64,000 nucleotides of DNA from Cristatella mucedo (taxonomy: Eukaryota; Bryozoa; Phylactolaemata; Cristatellidae), in assembly GCA_009760855.2 (NCBI GenBank), contig WPIO01000001.1:5788001-5852000 (forward strand), in the 5' to 3' direction. This document shows, piece by piece, positions 1 through 11,209 of the stretch; within the stretch, counting starts at the first letter, position 1, and each line of letters starts with the position of its first letter. The notes beneath the pieces were generated by a model. The model did no database searches, was not told the origin of the DNA, and saw only the letters and a program-made list of their open reading frames with translations. The translations under genes were made by a program, and so were the position numbers.

Positions 1-849
1 TCTCTGGCGCAGGGGCCGTGAGCGGCCGGGAAGCGGTGCAACCCGGTCGTTTATTCCTACGCGCGGCTGTCGGCCGGCGGGCTAATGCTCTGACCCTGAC
101 GGCCGCGGCCTCCGCGCGCGCGCGGGACTTGAGCCGGCCGACCCACCGGACATGCGTCTGGGTAGCGAAGGTAGCGCGAGACAACGTTTCTTTCGGCGAG
201 CTAAGAGACGGCAAGGAGACCGGCCGCCGCAAGTCGATAGAAAAGGGCCGTCCTACGCAAGGTGGTGTTTGCGACGCGCGAGCACTCGGTCTCAAGCTGG
301 AGCCTGCGTGTCGCCGGGATTAACAGTATCTGTGAGCGGCATTGTCTGTGAGCGCCTGGTTCCGAACGAATCGCAGGCCAGTCTCAGTGCCCCCTCCCCT
401 TGTCGTGAATTAAACGACCTCGGGTGCACGCACGCCGCGCGCCGTCCGAGAAGAATCTAGATGCCGGGTGATTGCGATACTGGCGCGCTTGCGTTCGGTG
501 GGGCGGGCTGGTTAGGGCGCTCGAAGGTCGATTGACCCGGGGTTCGTGGGTTGTGCGTCCGGCGGAGAGCCGTGCGGCTCTCCTCTCAAAATACGCACTG
601 TAGCTCGATCTTTGGCGGTAGAATCTTTAGGTCGTCGCTTCAGAGGCGCAGTGAGACGCTTCGGCGCCCGGGGTACAAAGCTAAAAGTGGTGCCCCCTAC
701 CCTTGGCGAAAATTGCTGCAAAATAGTGCACTACAGAAGAAATGCAAAAAGCACACACTAGCAGGCATGTTGAGTCGAGAAAGTTATATAAACTGCAGCA
801 AAGGTACAAGGTAGCTATCACACCTTTAACTTGGGTCAATTTTTCTGGC
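1..849. other. No gene recognised; GC-rich left edge
   Basis: The first ~560 bases are GC-rich with many CpG, then composition drops toward the hAT remnant. The open frames here are arginine- and serine-rich, overlap on both strands and resemble no family I know. The left side is cut by the window edge, so an upstream promoter or first exon cannot be excluded. Confidence 0.4.
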
Positions 850-1975
850 CTTGAACGTGGCAATCTGGTCTATTAGTGTTTGAAAGTCAACAGTTCCCGT
901 TTTTCTTTCTCTATGTTTAGCAAGGCCAAATAGGAAAGTCGATCGTACCCCATTGATACTCCCAGATAAGAAAAATTATCTTCAGCTTGCTAAAGGAACG
1001 CGCACAACTGGCAACTGATACAGCTATAGTGAGAAGAACTTGCAAGGCAACTCTCAAATTAAGAAACACATCTTCTCCACAACTGACAATTAAAGACACG
1101 AGCTCCAAATTTGTCTTTAGGGCCTAGTCGTGACGTGTGGCAAGAAGCATTTTAATCACATATTTCATTGTATAGCTCCGTTCCATCAGTGTCTGAACTG
1201 GCATCTTGGCATCAAGATCTGCGAGCCAAGAAAACCCAGTTGTAATTTCTTGTCGGAGACGGTCTATGCTGTCCTTAATGATTCTTGAAATCTCCTCTCC
1301 TCAGCCGTTAGACCAACATCTTGACAGAGTTCTCCAGGCAGCTGTGTCCTCCTTCGGCGGATTCTTCGTTCAACTGCAACTCCCCAAAATTCACATCTTA
1401 TGGCATCAATTAGGGATTCCTGGCACAGGTCTTCTTGAAGTCTTGACAACTCAATCTCAAGAGAGTGGAGGTCACAAGAGGTGTCTTTGAAGTTTATTTT
1501 TGGATTCTGTAGCCTTTTATGAAGGTGGTCATTCTTCCTTATGATGCTGTACCAAAATGGTAACAGAGCCAAAAAGTTAAATTTCGAAATACAATGTAGG
1601 AGACTGCCAGCTTCACTTCTTGTTTCCAGTGTTCCGCTTGTGTCCTCAGACAGTTGCTCCAAAAGATCTTCAATTCTGTTCAGTCCGTCATTGATAGCTT
1701 TCATACCTTCCACTCTTGCACTCATCCTTGTTGCTAAGTCACGTGTGCCCGTGATGGCTAAGACTTTTTTCAATTCTTTCCACCTAAGAGTTGATCTTGA
1801 AAAGAATAAGTAGGGCTCTCTACTGCTCCAAAAAAGGTAATGACAACGGGAGATCCGGCCAGGTTCAAGCTGTGGTTATCACAGCTTACAAAAATTGCCT
1901 TCACATTTCTGTACAGAGTTCTATTTTGTACACCAGATATGACTGCTGCTTCGTTGTAGCACAGCCGGTAAAGTA
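850..1975 (-). pseudogene. Decayed hAT-family transposase (ZMYM1/DUF4371-like)
   Basis: Read on the minus strand, three frames together give a hAT transposase in its usual order. First comes a block around 1975-1800 with YNEAAVISGV and SCDNHSLNLAG (the conserved C..HSLNL stretch). Next come FFGAVES and YLFFSRSTLRW, then a long helical block (1773-1264) with TRMSARVEGMKA, where the family has TRWSAR, and LETRSEAGSLL. Last is a C-terminal hATC dimerisation block (about 1108-850) with LRVALQVLLTIAVSVAS and SFSKLK. Frame changes near 1790 and 970, internal stops, and loss of the N-terminal zinc finger and probably the first catalytic acidic residue show it is dead. It is far shorter than a full hAT transposase. 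I saw no terminal inverted repeats. The family call rests on recalled motif order, not on a search. Confidence 0.8.
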
Positions 1976-2949
1976 AGCCTAGCTTGTGTGGTCTGGTAGT
2001 GTGTGAGTGCTCAGCCACAGCAGGCTGGCTCGTCCTTGACAAGGCGGCGTAACTGGCTGGACTCGCCCTTGACGCGCGAAGCCCGCCCGTGGCAGGCGGA
2101 ATGGGGCGAGCGGATGTGGAGCGCAGTTGGGACGCGGACGCAGGGATGAACGGCCTTGTGCTTGTTGCCATCCGAATAGGCGGTGCTTAAAGCCCCTCCG
2201 TGTCTGCCGCCAGAGCGTCAACCCAAGTAGCAAGAGATTCGGTTCTTGTGGAGAGGTATTTAGATATTCTATTATTATTTTAGCACTATTAAATAAAATG
2301 ACTGTGTGCAGCATAAAACGCTGTTGTCATTCAAACTGTAAAAGAGAAGCATGCCCAAGGCAGATCTACTGGTAGCCTCTCTTCGCTCTCACTAATTTTG
2401 CTATTGTATGCCAGCTGTTGGCCCGTTGAAAAATACAGTATTTACCATGCATGATTTTCAGAAATCAAGTTTTTTTTAGCGCTTATTATAGCAGCAAAGC
2501 CAGCTACTAATCGCACCAGCTTCCGGGAGAGATCAACTGTCATTGTTATCAACTGTCCAGGATCAATCTTTGTTACCTACAGCTGGGCGACTTCATTCGC
2601 TGTGAGATCAAGGTACCGCAATGGATGAGAAGAGTCGTATCGTAAGCGGCACGGAAAAGAGACAGAGATAAACTGAAGAACTCATTAAGAGAGATACACA
2701 CATTAAATAAATTTTATATGTACACATGTAACTAGTTCTCTTTTGTAATAAGTTGTCAATGCCTGGATAGAGTAAAAGTTCTCCTAGGGCACATTACAAA
2801 AAAATCAATCTGTTGATGTTATATAAGCAGACGTTTAAGCTTTCGGAGCACAGTACTGCCAGCGGCATAACGAAAACGTTTAACTGCTGCGTTTTCTTCG
2901 TGCACAAAAGCTTGCCGTCTTTCAGAATAAAAAATGAGTGAGTTCTTGA
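1976..2949. other. No gene recognised
   Basis: AT content rises through this stretch. I see no coding frame with a recognisable domain and no clear repeat beyond short A/T runs. It separates the hAT remnant from the first LINE A copy. Confidence 0.35.
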
Positions 2950-3674
2950 AAGTAGCTCATGACATGGTTTATTATGAGCAGAGACTTTTCGACTTCTTCA
3001 ACTCACTGCTTACTAGCCTACCAGCATGTGCGATCAGGCGATTGCTGCTGGTGCAAAACTCCGCAGCTAGGCTTGTCTGTCGTGAGCGTCGCAGTTGCCA
3101 CATTACTCCACTTCTCGCCGACCTGCACTGGCTACAAGTCAAGCATCTGATTGACTTCAAGGTTTTGTCACTCACTTTTAGGTCCCTTCATTCTTTGGCT
3201 CCAGCCTATCTCTCCGACATACCCCCCCATCAGGCCAAGCATCGTACCACCCGCTTTTCGGAATCCAACAGTCTACAAATACCTCGTACAAACCTTAAAT
3301 CCTTTGGAGACCGTGCATTTAGTTCATATGCTCCCAAAGCCTGGAACTCCCCCCCGACCTGCGTCAGAACATCCCCTGACCTGACCACATTTAAAAGGAA
3401 CCTAAAAACACCTATTTAGGACAGCATTTAGTGGGTCCCTGTGATTCGTCCTTCACGTGCTTATGCGTGCTGACACTGTGCATGCTGCCACTAACCACAT
3501 TTGCATGCTGACCCTGTGCATGTCACCCCTAACCATGTTATTCATTTTGTTTGTTTTTCAAGCATGATTTTACTTACCATTTAATTGCATTTCCCTTAGC
3601 AGCAAATGTAAAGCGCCTAGAGAGAGATTAAGTTCTCTGAGGGCGCTTTATCAAGTGCATTATTATTATTATTC
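2950..3674 (+). mobile_element. LINE A copy A1: 5'-truncated non-LTR retrotransposon 3' end
   Basis: The open frame to 3419 encodes the C-terminal end of a non-LTR reverse transcriptase ORF2, with [41 protein letters not shown] and GDRAFSSYAPKAWN. These are hallmarks of L2/CR1-like elements downstream of the RT palm. It is followed by a ~250-base 3' UTR with the repeated GCATGCTGAC motif and the conserved stem around TAAAGCGCCTAGAGAGAGAT, then an (ATT)n tail ending at 3674. The RT core and 5' half are missing, which is typical 5' truncation. It is the clearest reference for the LINE A 3' end in this window. Confidence 0.85.
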
Positions 3675-3824
3675 TTTTCGCCATTCGGTAGCAAGTCGAG
3701 TTCCTAGGGGGCGGGTCACGAATTCTCAGCGGCAAGCTGTTTATACCTAGCTGAACTGCTGCACAAGTTTCAGCCTTCTCGTGCCCTCAAGTCTGCCATT
3801 GGCAATAAACTAGCAGTTTCATTC

Positions 3825-4150
3825 CTGCGCTTGGCCATAAGCGACAGAAGCTATTGCTCTGCAGGTCCTAGACTACGGAACTCACAACCTCAATTCTTAC
3901 GCAACGACATCTACTCTCCTGATGCCGACAAAGGCACACCCTTTCCAGCTGTCCTGAGATGCTGCTTCCACGCCACTCACTTCCTCGACTGTCCTATTGA
4001 CTCAGTGGTGCTTCTTGCTGTATATTTATTGCTTGAAATGAAGTCGGTTTGGCTACTGCACACGCACCGAAAGCGGCTTTGGCTTTGAGTGCGCTATAGA
4101 AAATTCTCTTGTGTATTACCCACTTAGTCTTTGTGGAGTTAGAGATGGAT
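3825..4150 (+). mobile_element. LINE B copy B1: 3' end of a second non-LTR family
   Basis: This copy encodes SAGPRLRNSQPQFLRND, where sister copies read GPRLWN plus QFLRND, the usual tryptophan-containing C-terminal motif of non-LTR ORF2 proteins. It then runs through MKSVWLLHTH and a 3' end with GTGCGCTATAGAAAATTCTC and TTTGTGGAGTTAGAGATGGA. The same segment recurs at 8868, 15097, 24885, 25826, 33745 and 57270. It has no (ATT)n tail and no sequence match to LINE A outside the general protein motif, so it is a separate family. Only the 3' few hundred bases are present. Confidence 0.6.
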
Positions 4151-4286
4151 ATACATTCCATGTAATTTAAAAGAATGCCGTAATCTTGGATGTACATGCG
4201 CCAATGAAATGGCCTTTTAAAGATTTTGCAGCTTACCTGTTGCACTAAACGCCGTGACGTGTTGAGACAATCAGAAGGCAGAGTGT

Positions 4287-4290
<4 letters not shown>

Positions 4291-4375
<85 letters not shown>
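4291..4375. repeat. (GA)n microsatellite
   Basis: A nearly pure GA dinucleotide array of about 85 bases, followed by a GGGGGGGG run. The leucine/serine and arginine/glutamate frames across it are simple translations of the repeat. Confidence 0.98.
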
Positions 4376-4419
4376 TGGTTCGAAGGACGGGGGGGGGGCT
4401 AAAGGAGGCACCGCCATGA

Positions 4420-4556
4420 TTTGGCCCACGTGTCAAGGTGCTCGCCAAAATGCCCGAGGTCAAGGTGAATGCATTTGCGGACTGAGGTCGTGGATTCGAG
4501 CCCTGCATCATATTTGAAGCGCATGGATTACGATTAAGTTCTCTTAGGGTGCCAAA
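4420..4556 (+). mobile_element. SINE S1 copy (tRNA-derived head, LINE A-like tail)
   Basis: It has AAGGTGCTCGCC (part of a tRNA A-box region) and GTGGATTCGAGCCC (a good RNA polymerase III B box, GGTTCGANTCC type). These are followed by a tail AGCGCATGGATTACGATTAA and TTCTCTTAGGGTGCC that resembles the LINE A 3' stem. The same arrangement is at 31180 and 36248. Diverged, with no clear target duplication. Confidence 0.6.
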
Positions 4557-5515
4557 AATATGAGTTATAATTTTTATTTAATATTCAGAGGGGCAGGGCA
4601 TCGGAGCTCACCAGAGCCCGCAGGGCTGACTAAGCCGATGAGATTTTTTTAAATGTTCCCCTGAACGGTTCTCTAAAAATATATAACGGTATATAATTCA
4701 TGACCACTTACATCTGACGGGTTTTTATTTTGTAACCGGCGCCAAGTTTCGAACAGTCACTTTCCATCATTTGCGGCTTTTTTCCAGATAAAACCCTCAA
4801 GTTTCGATGCTCGCAGTCCCGATAAAAGCATGCAACCACCGAGTGGCTAGCGCCAGATAGCAAGCGTTGGTTACTGCTCGCTAGCCTCCTGCTTAGACAG
4901 CTCAGACGTTTTGTCTGCTCCTCTTCGAGCTGCTACGAGCTCGCTGTACAAGGTGCTCGCACCGCTTGTACAGCGAGCTCGTGGTTTTTAGCCTTGCAGT
5001 GGTCAATTCTGTTTGTGCTTGCTGCCAGCGGGGTGACGGCACCATACGCTCTTCTATAATAATAGTTCTAGATGATTCAACAGCCTCTTTTTGTTTAGCG
5101 GCAGAAGAGCCTCTGCCGCTATTTTCGCGAAGGAGCAGTTACGAGAGCTATATGTTTTCTTCTTTATATACAAGACCTTTCTTTCAGTCTCAAGCACGCT
5201 CTTCGTAGCTCAAATGCACATCGCATCGTCCGGAGCTGTTTTGAAATGCATACAGAATCTAGTGCGACGTCCTTCACCACTTCACGCTCGAATGAATAAA
5301 AGCGTGAACAGTATCATAGTGGCAGCTGCTGACTAAGAAATGCCCAGATTCTGACATCCCATCGTCGCTAGCTCGTTGCGGAAATGGATTTTAACGAACG
5401 CCGAGGCCCAGTTTAGATCGGTGCTCCTCTGGCCCGACGGAAGCGTGACGCGACGAGTTGCATAAGCAGCAAAAATATCACAAGCATACCGGCGTTTTAG
5501 TTTTAAGCAGTTGCT
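4557..5515. repeat. Repeat D, copy 1 (unclassified ~0.9 kb repeat)
   Basis: It aligns over its whole length to 19520-20405 in the same orientation, with shared anchors such as GGAGCTCA, GCTAGCCTCCTGCTTAGACA and ACAAGACCTTTC. No coding frame is conserved. Two differences stand out in this copy: a perfect hairpin at 4935-4982 where the other copy has tRNA-like sequence, and ~50-60 extra bases near 5055-5115 that look like a reversed SINE S2 3' end. It could be a non-autonomous transposon or a duplicated segment; I could not identify its ends. Confidence 0.65.
4935..4982. repeat. Perfect inverted repeat, 18-base arms, 12-base loop
   Basis: Arms 4935-4952 and 4965-4982 are exact reverse complements (core CGAGCTCGCTGTACAAG), with loop GTGCTCGCACCG. 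The related sequence near 19900-19945 lacks the right arm. Confidence 0.9.
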
Positions 5516-8009
5516 TACATTGCTTCAGAAGGCCTCCGGTCCCTCAGTATTTTAAAGTATAAGCGATGACGTAATAATAGGTAACTACTAATTTGTAGTG
5601 CTTTATTAGGAAAGATGACAGATCCACAGGTGACAAATAGTCCTTCAACATTCAAAACACACCAATAAACTAGAAGAAGCAAAATAAAGCTAGCACGCTA
5701 TTTCATTCACACGCAGAATTGGCAAAAAAGATGAAAAGCCCCGCGCTAAAATTAAATGGACTCACAAGGCCTTCTAGCTATTCTAGCCCACGGTCGATCC
5801 AATTTGTGAAATCGGAATATTCTCTCAAGTCCAATTTACTTTTAACTTTGCGCTCTCGTATTTTTAGTCTGCAATTCTAGACACGGTAGCCCGCTATCGC
5901 CAGCTTTCGCGAGCTTGAGGCCAAGCACGCTCGCAGTGAGTATCGAGCGCCATCGTTCATCGCGGATCGCGATCCTGCAGAAGCTTTGGCGCATGCTCGT
6001 GACTCACTCACACCGCCCCCCCCCCCCAGATGCAGCGCGTACGGAAGGCTGCTTCGCCATTTTTAAGACTCGAATTCGGGATTTGCCGTCAAAGTGCTGA
6101 GATGCAAGCTCATCGCGCGCATAAAAAAATTCTCCTCATCACGCCAGGTTCCCTCTTCAGTTCCAAATATTATTTGTTCCAAATATTGATTTTCTATATT
6201 ATATTTCGTACCGCGTACTTAGCTGGCCAGCTTCGGCCAACGGAGCGAGTTTCTAATTCAATTTCTCCCTCAACGTCCGAGAAAATATAAGCAGGCTAGA
6301 CAAACTATAAACGCTTAAGGTGAGAGTTTCGAGTTAATAGTGGTAAACCTTACTGAGGGCAATTGTGACTGGCCCCCTTCTGCAAGCCTAGCGAAAAAAC
6401 GCCACGGACCTCGTGACGGAGTCGCTACAACGGGCCCCTTCTTACACCGAGCCCATTCCGACAAGTGCCCACATATCTTCTGGTAAGTCCATTACATTGG
6501 CTACAAAAAGTGACTAATCTGCTTGCTTACGGCACTGCGAAAACACTATCTTTGCCAGCCGTTGCTAAAGTTTAGTACGCTACTGAGGGTGATTTTTGCA
6601 TCAGCTGGAGTCATTTGATTCGCCTGCATTTTGAATAGCGCTAGTGCTCGACGCATAGACGCAAACAAAATCTCGATGACACTTTCTACTGTAGAAATAA
6701 GTGGTACCAGATGTACGGTATTACAATAAGCCGATGGTAATTATTGAAGTATGCCGCGAATGTTGCAGCAATGTGGCAAGAAGCCGACTCAAGGTTATGC
6801 CGCTGTAAAACCACGCTGTTTATTTCTGAAGTAGATCTTGCGCTTGGAGGCGCTGACCTGTGCTAAAAACACGATCTGCATTGCGAGGAACAGGAGCGAG
6901 AGAAACGGAACGACAGGAGCCCAGGGCCTAGACAAGGTCTTGCATGGAGCTATAACTCTATCCCGACAGGCCTTACACGAGATCGAGAAAGGAGTGCCTT
7001 TAAAAATACTTCCGGTTCGGCTCTCAAGTTCTTTAAAAAATACTGTTCTTCTTTTTTATGTCAAGAGTGCCTCAAGCTCTGTGCCATAAAAAGGACTTTA
7101 TTAGCGCCACAGCCAAGAGGCATTCTAAACCTCGAGACTTGACTGAATGAAACGGCACCACCTCCTGACACTCACAGCCAGTAGCATTTCTTGTCCATTG
7201 CATAATTGTTTTCCGAAAATCAAAGTTCTTGCGAACATCGTATAAGGAAACCGATTCAGCTAAGACCTGTTTACAGTTTATCTGTTTGTTGCTTGACCGT
7301 TACGCGTAAAAAATTACGTGCCCATGGACATCTAAACTCTGTTACAAACACGGTTCGCGATTTCCACATCCAGGCAGAGCTAGGCCGCAAACATAGCGGT
7401 TGTAACGGGACTAGTGTCAGCCGAACAGCGGTGCAGCGGTGACGCCTGAACCTTGTAGTACGGCTAGTTACTTGCAGCTGCTGCGACAATGCATGCAGGT
7501 AAGCCGGCTGCAGCAGAAACACGGCAGCGACAAAGAGCACACACACATTTGCATACATCAAATCCGTATTCACAATGCAGACAAGTCAATTTACCCCGAC
7601 GAGTTTGCACCTCCCACTAAGCGCACTGTGTACCCTCACCCAGATGGCCTATGGTTTACCGAAGACAATTAACAAGGTAAGTCTACTAGCCACAAGCTTG
7701 AAAAAAGCATCCAAGAGATCAGGACTGATCCATCGACAGACATACGAGGGAGGAATACAGTAGGTCATTTAAATCGATCGTAGCAAAGACCAAGTCAACT
7801 TCTATAAAACGTTGAATCACAGATGCACAATAAAGAAATGTTGCTGTTTACCATCGACCATCTTCTTAAAGGCTTCTAGGTTAGCTCGTCACGCAGGGAT
7901 CTTTGTGGCGATCTAGCAGATCCCTTCGCTCGTTTCTTTGTGAACATGAGAGACAAGATTAGAGAGATTCCATCTCTCAGGGTGAAAGCATCCCCTCTGG
8001 ATTCTTGTC
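5516..8009. other. No gene recognised
   Basis: About 2.5 kb of unique-looking DNA with a C10 run near 6017. The longest frames (about 100 aa) have no recognisable domain and overlap on both strands. Unrecognised exons of an intron-rich gene could hide here. Confidence 0.35.
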
Positions 8010-8163
8010 CCTTAATTCCGAGTAGCTCGTTGCTCCGGGGCCTAACGACCTTTTTTTTTAGGAATGCATACTCGGGTAGAGTCTCATTGCTTGTTTGAGT
8101 CGATCTTTCGGCGACTTTTGATATCGACCACCAAGTTCTTCTAAAAAGCCTTTCATCAGATCT

Positions 8164-8624
8164 ACTCCCCCATCAGGCCAAGCATCGTACCACCCGCTTT
8201 TCGGAATCCAACAGTCTACAAATACCTCGTACAAACCTTAAATCCTTTCGAGACCGTGCATTTAGTTCGTATGCTCCAAAAGCCTGGAACTTCCTCCCGA
8301 CCTGCGTCAGAACATCCCCTGACTTGACCACATTTAAAAAGAACTTAAAAACACTTATTTAGGACAGCATTTAGTGGGTCCCTGTGATTCGTCCTTCATA
8401 TGCTTATGCGTGCTGAAACTGTGCATGCTGCCACTAACCACATTTGCATGCTGACCCTGTGCATGTCACCCCTAACCATGCTATTCATTTTTTTGGTTTA
8501 TCAAGCATGATTTTACTCACCAATCGATTGCATTTCCCTTTGCAGCAAATGTAAAGCGCCTAGAGAGGGATTGAGTTCTCTGAGGGCGCTTTATCAAGTG
8601 CATTATTATTATCATTATTATTAT
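8164..8624 (+). mobile_element. LINE A copy A2, 3' fragment nested in A3
   Basis: This 3' piece begins inside the ORF2 C-terminus (LLPHQAK-like, CATCAGGCCAAGCATCGTAC) and carries the full LINE A 3' UTR and an (ATT)n tail ending near 8624. RT sequence of the host copy resumes at once (CTTGCACAGGCATTACCGGC). It closely resembles A1 at the base level, so it is younger than its host. Confidence 0.8.
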
Positions 8625-8867
8625 CTTGCACAGGCATTACCGGCACAGCATTACAATGGTTCAGATCCTACCTCAGTGGGGGATTGCATAGAGTTAATGT
8701 AAATGAATGAAGACCATCCGAAGAATCATTGAGGTACGGTGCTGCCTAGGGGTCTGTGCTTGGTCCTGTTCTTTTCGCGGTTTACACTCCCCCCCTTGCC
8801 GATGTGATTGCCAGGCATAATGTATGCTTTCACTTCTATGCATTTAACATTCAGCTGTACCTTTGTA

Positions 8868-8975
8868 TGTAATGTATCTCCGTCTGTAACTCCACAAAGT
8901 CATAAAGACCACGTGGGGGTGTTATGCAGGAGAGTTTTGTATAGCGCACTCACAGCCTAAGCGGCTTTCGGTAAT
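8868..8975 (-). mobile_element. LINE B copy B2, short 3' end nested in A3
   Basis: About 108 bases match the LINE B 3' terminus (ATCTCCGTCTGTAACTCCAC to CTAAGCGGCTTTCGGTA). They sit between two halves of RT sequence that are adjacent in copies A4 and A8 (CTGTACCTTTG and ATCCATCGCAGC). This is a very short 5'-truncated insertion. Confidence 0.75.
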
Positions 8976-10215
8976 TTGATCCATCGCAGCACTCCGAATT
9001 CTCTCAACTCTCAACGCTACATGTATTGATGACATCCATTCATAGATGGCAGAAAACATTTTACAATCGAATGACGATAGAATCTAATTACTAGTTATGG
9101 GGAAAATCAAGTGTGACTTAATAATTAAAAATCTTAACGCTTGAAATAAGCTCTGCCAGCACATCTCCTGTTGCGTTTGCACGAAATCTAGGCATCCTGT
9201 TCAAAAGTGACCTTTCATTAGACGACCAAATCAGCTCAGAAGTCAAGTCGGCCTACTTTCAGCTACAAAAATTGCTAAATGTCGGGCTTGCCTAGACAGG
9301 GGGATTACATCTAAATTAGGTCCATGCATTTATGATATCCCGTCTCGACTTCTGCAACTCATTGCTTTCTGGTCTACCGGCCTGTGCAATCGGGTGCTTA
9401 CAGCTGGTGCAAAACTCTGCAGCTAGGCTTGTCTGTCGTCAGCATTGCAGTTGCCACATCACCACACTTCTCGCTGACCTGCACTGGCTCCAAGTCAAGC
9501 AGCGCATCGACTTCAAGGTTCTGTCACTCACTTTTAGGTCTCTCCATTCTTTGGCTCCAGCCTACCTATCGGATCTACTCCCTCACAAGGCTAGGTGTCG
9601 CACCGCCCGCATTTCCGAATCAAATCATTTAGCTAAGCATAGTACGAACCTCAAATCCTTTGAGACGCGCCTTCAGTTCGTACGCTTCCGAAGCCTGGGA
9701 CTCACTCCCGACTGATGTCAAGACATCCCCTGACTCCTCACCGGTAGGGCATTTCCTCCCCTCCCGTAGGGAAATGTCATGATATAAACTGTCTTTTTTT
9801 TACATATCTTGTAAAAATATTATAATAGTATATAATATATAACATCTTCCTACATTATAGTCATTAGAAATGTGGTCGCTACGACCCTGCTTTTCGGCAG
9901 GCCACCAAGTGCAAGGTCAAAGCTCTGCCCCGGGCGGCCAGCAGCAGACGCTCTCGGCAGCAGCCACGAGCGCTTAGAAGTATCCTCGGCCGACGCCGCC
10001 GTCCCTCCTGGTATCGGCACTGCCGGCTACCGCCCGTCCAAAGCTCACCGCCGCCGCCGTCGAAGTCGCAGTTGCTGCACCGGGCGTAGCGCGTCGACCG
10101 TCGCGCCGCCGCGCTGGCCGTATCGCCTCCGTCGGTCGTGCTGTCGAGTTGCCGCTTACACTGAGTTGCTTTAATTCAATAGAGAGTGAACTTAATTAGA
10201 TCATGTATATATATA

Positions 10216-10766
10216 CAGTCTTCCCTCGCAACTTTACGCCTTGACTTTCGCCGCTTCACTCTATCGCGGTGTTTTTCAAATATCTCCATTAAAAAGTTGA
10301 TCGAGATGGCGAAAATGATACAGCGTGCGCTCGGTTGTCTTAATCAATTACGCACCCCTGCATCACAATTAAAATTACAATTTCTGTACGTATGGGCTGT
10401 TGGTCTATTTATTCGAGCACCCATGCAACTCCTTCAACGTCAGGTGCAGCCTCATTGAGAGCAGTAACCTTTCTCTTCTTTGCCGTGCAGTACACCTCTT
10501 CATCATCTTTGAACAAATTGCACTATTTTCATAAGCTAGTGCTTGTGTGTAAAAACTGCATGTGTGTAATTAAATCTACACTAATAATCATATGATATTT
10601 GTAACGTCTAATACGTCTTGTTATCCCTTACTTTGTCTAATATATTGGGTAATACGGGTTTAATGATGACTAAAAGGGTGTTATTTCATGTCCACAGGGC
10701 TTTATGAACATTGAAACTGAATTAGAGGGTCGTGAACAGGTTTTCTATGCTCTAGCTACGAAATAT

Positions 10767-10770
<4 letters not shown>
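10216..10770 (+). mobile_element. Possible pogo/Tigger-like non-autonomous DNA transposon remnant
   Basis: The left end reads TA-CAGTCTTCCCTCGCAAC followed by CTCTATCGCGGTG. This matches my memory of Tigger-type terminal repeats, which start CAGT..CCCTCG and contain TATCGCGG, with TA as target. Near 10680-10765 sit GTTATTTCATGTC, ACAGGGCTTTATGAA and AGGTTTTCTATGCTCTAGC, which recall the right interior of those elements. The right terminus is lost in a TA expansion. There is no transposase frame. The assignment is from memory. Confidence 0.45.
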
Positions 10771-10801
<31 letters not shown>

Positions 10802-10815
10802 TCATATATATATAT

Positions 10816-10850
<35 letters not shown>

Positions 10851-10853
10851 TCT
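10771..10853. repeat. (TA)n microsatellite, interrupted
   Basis: Two blocks of TA repeat separated by GTATTCATATATATATATTC, with the same TTCGATATAT start in each block. This suggests local duplication of the array. Confidence 0.95.
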
Positions 10854-11209
10854 TAGTTACACATTCATCAACATAGGGAGAAATGTCCGACCAGGGGAAA
10901 TGCCATAGGGTCCTCTAGGCGGAAATGTGGGGGGGGACGTCAAGGGGATGGGGAATGTCATACAACCGACTTGACCACGTTAAAAAAGAAGCTAAAACGC
11001 ATATTCGTATGTTTTGCAGACTGACACTGTGCATGCAGCTACAAACCATGCTTGCATGCTGACCCTTTGCATGTCACCTCTAACAATGTTATGCTAGTTG
11101 ATATTGAGCGTGCTACTGCTAACCATTCGATCATGCTTGGTTTACAGCATTTTACAGCATATATAAACTGCGTAGAAAGAGCTTAAGTTCTCTGAGGGCA
11201 CTATACGAA

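Larger units (their letters stand above)
9737..10968. mobile_element. Unclassified ~1.23 kb insertion inside LINE A3
   Basis: It interrupts the ORF2 end between CATCCCCTGACT and TTGACCACGTT, bases that are adjacent in intact copies. GACT flanks both sides, a possible 4-base target duplication. The first ~50 and last ~100 bases carry related motifs in opposite orientation (GGCATTTCCTCCCC on the left; reverse complement of the right end TGACATTCCCCATCCCC), a weak hint of degenerate terminal inverted repeats. The interior has a GC-rich CpG-dense block (9870-10160) with a 100-aa arginine-rich frame of no known family, then a pogo-like block and TA repeats. Its class is uncertain. Confidence 0.5.

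Noticed and set aside
1-560. Coding gene or rDNA-like sequence in the GC-rich left edge
   Set aside because: No frame shows a recognisable domain and I could not match conserved rRNA segments.
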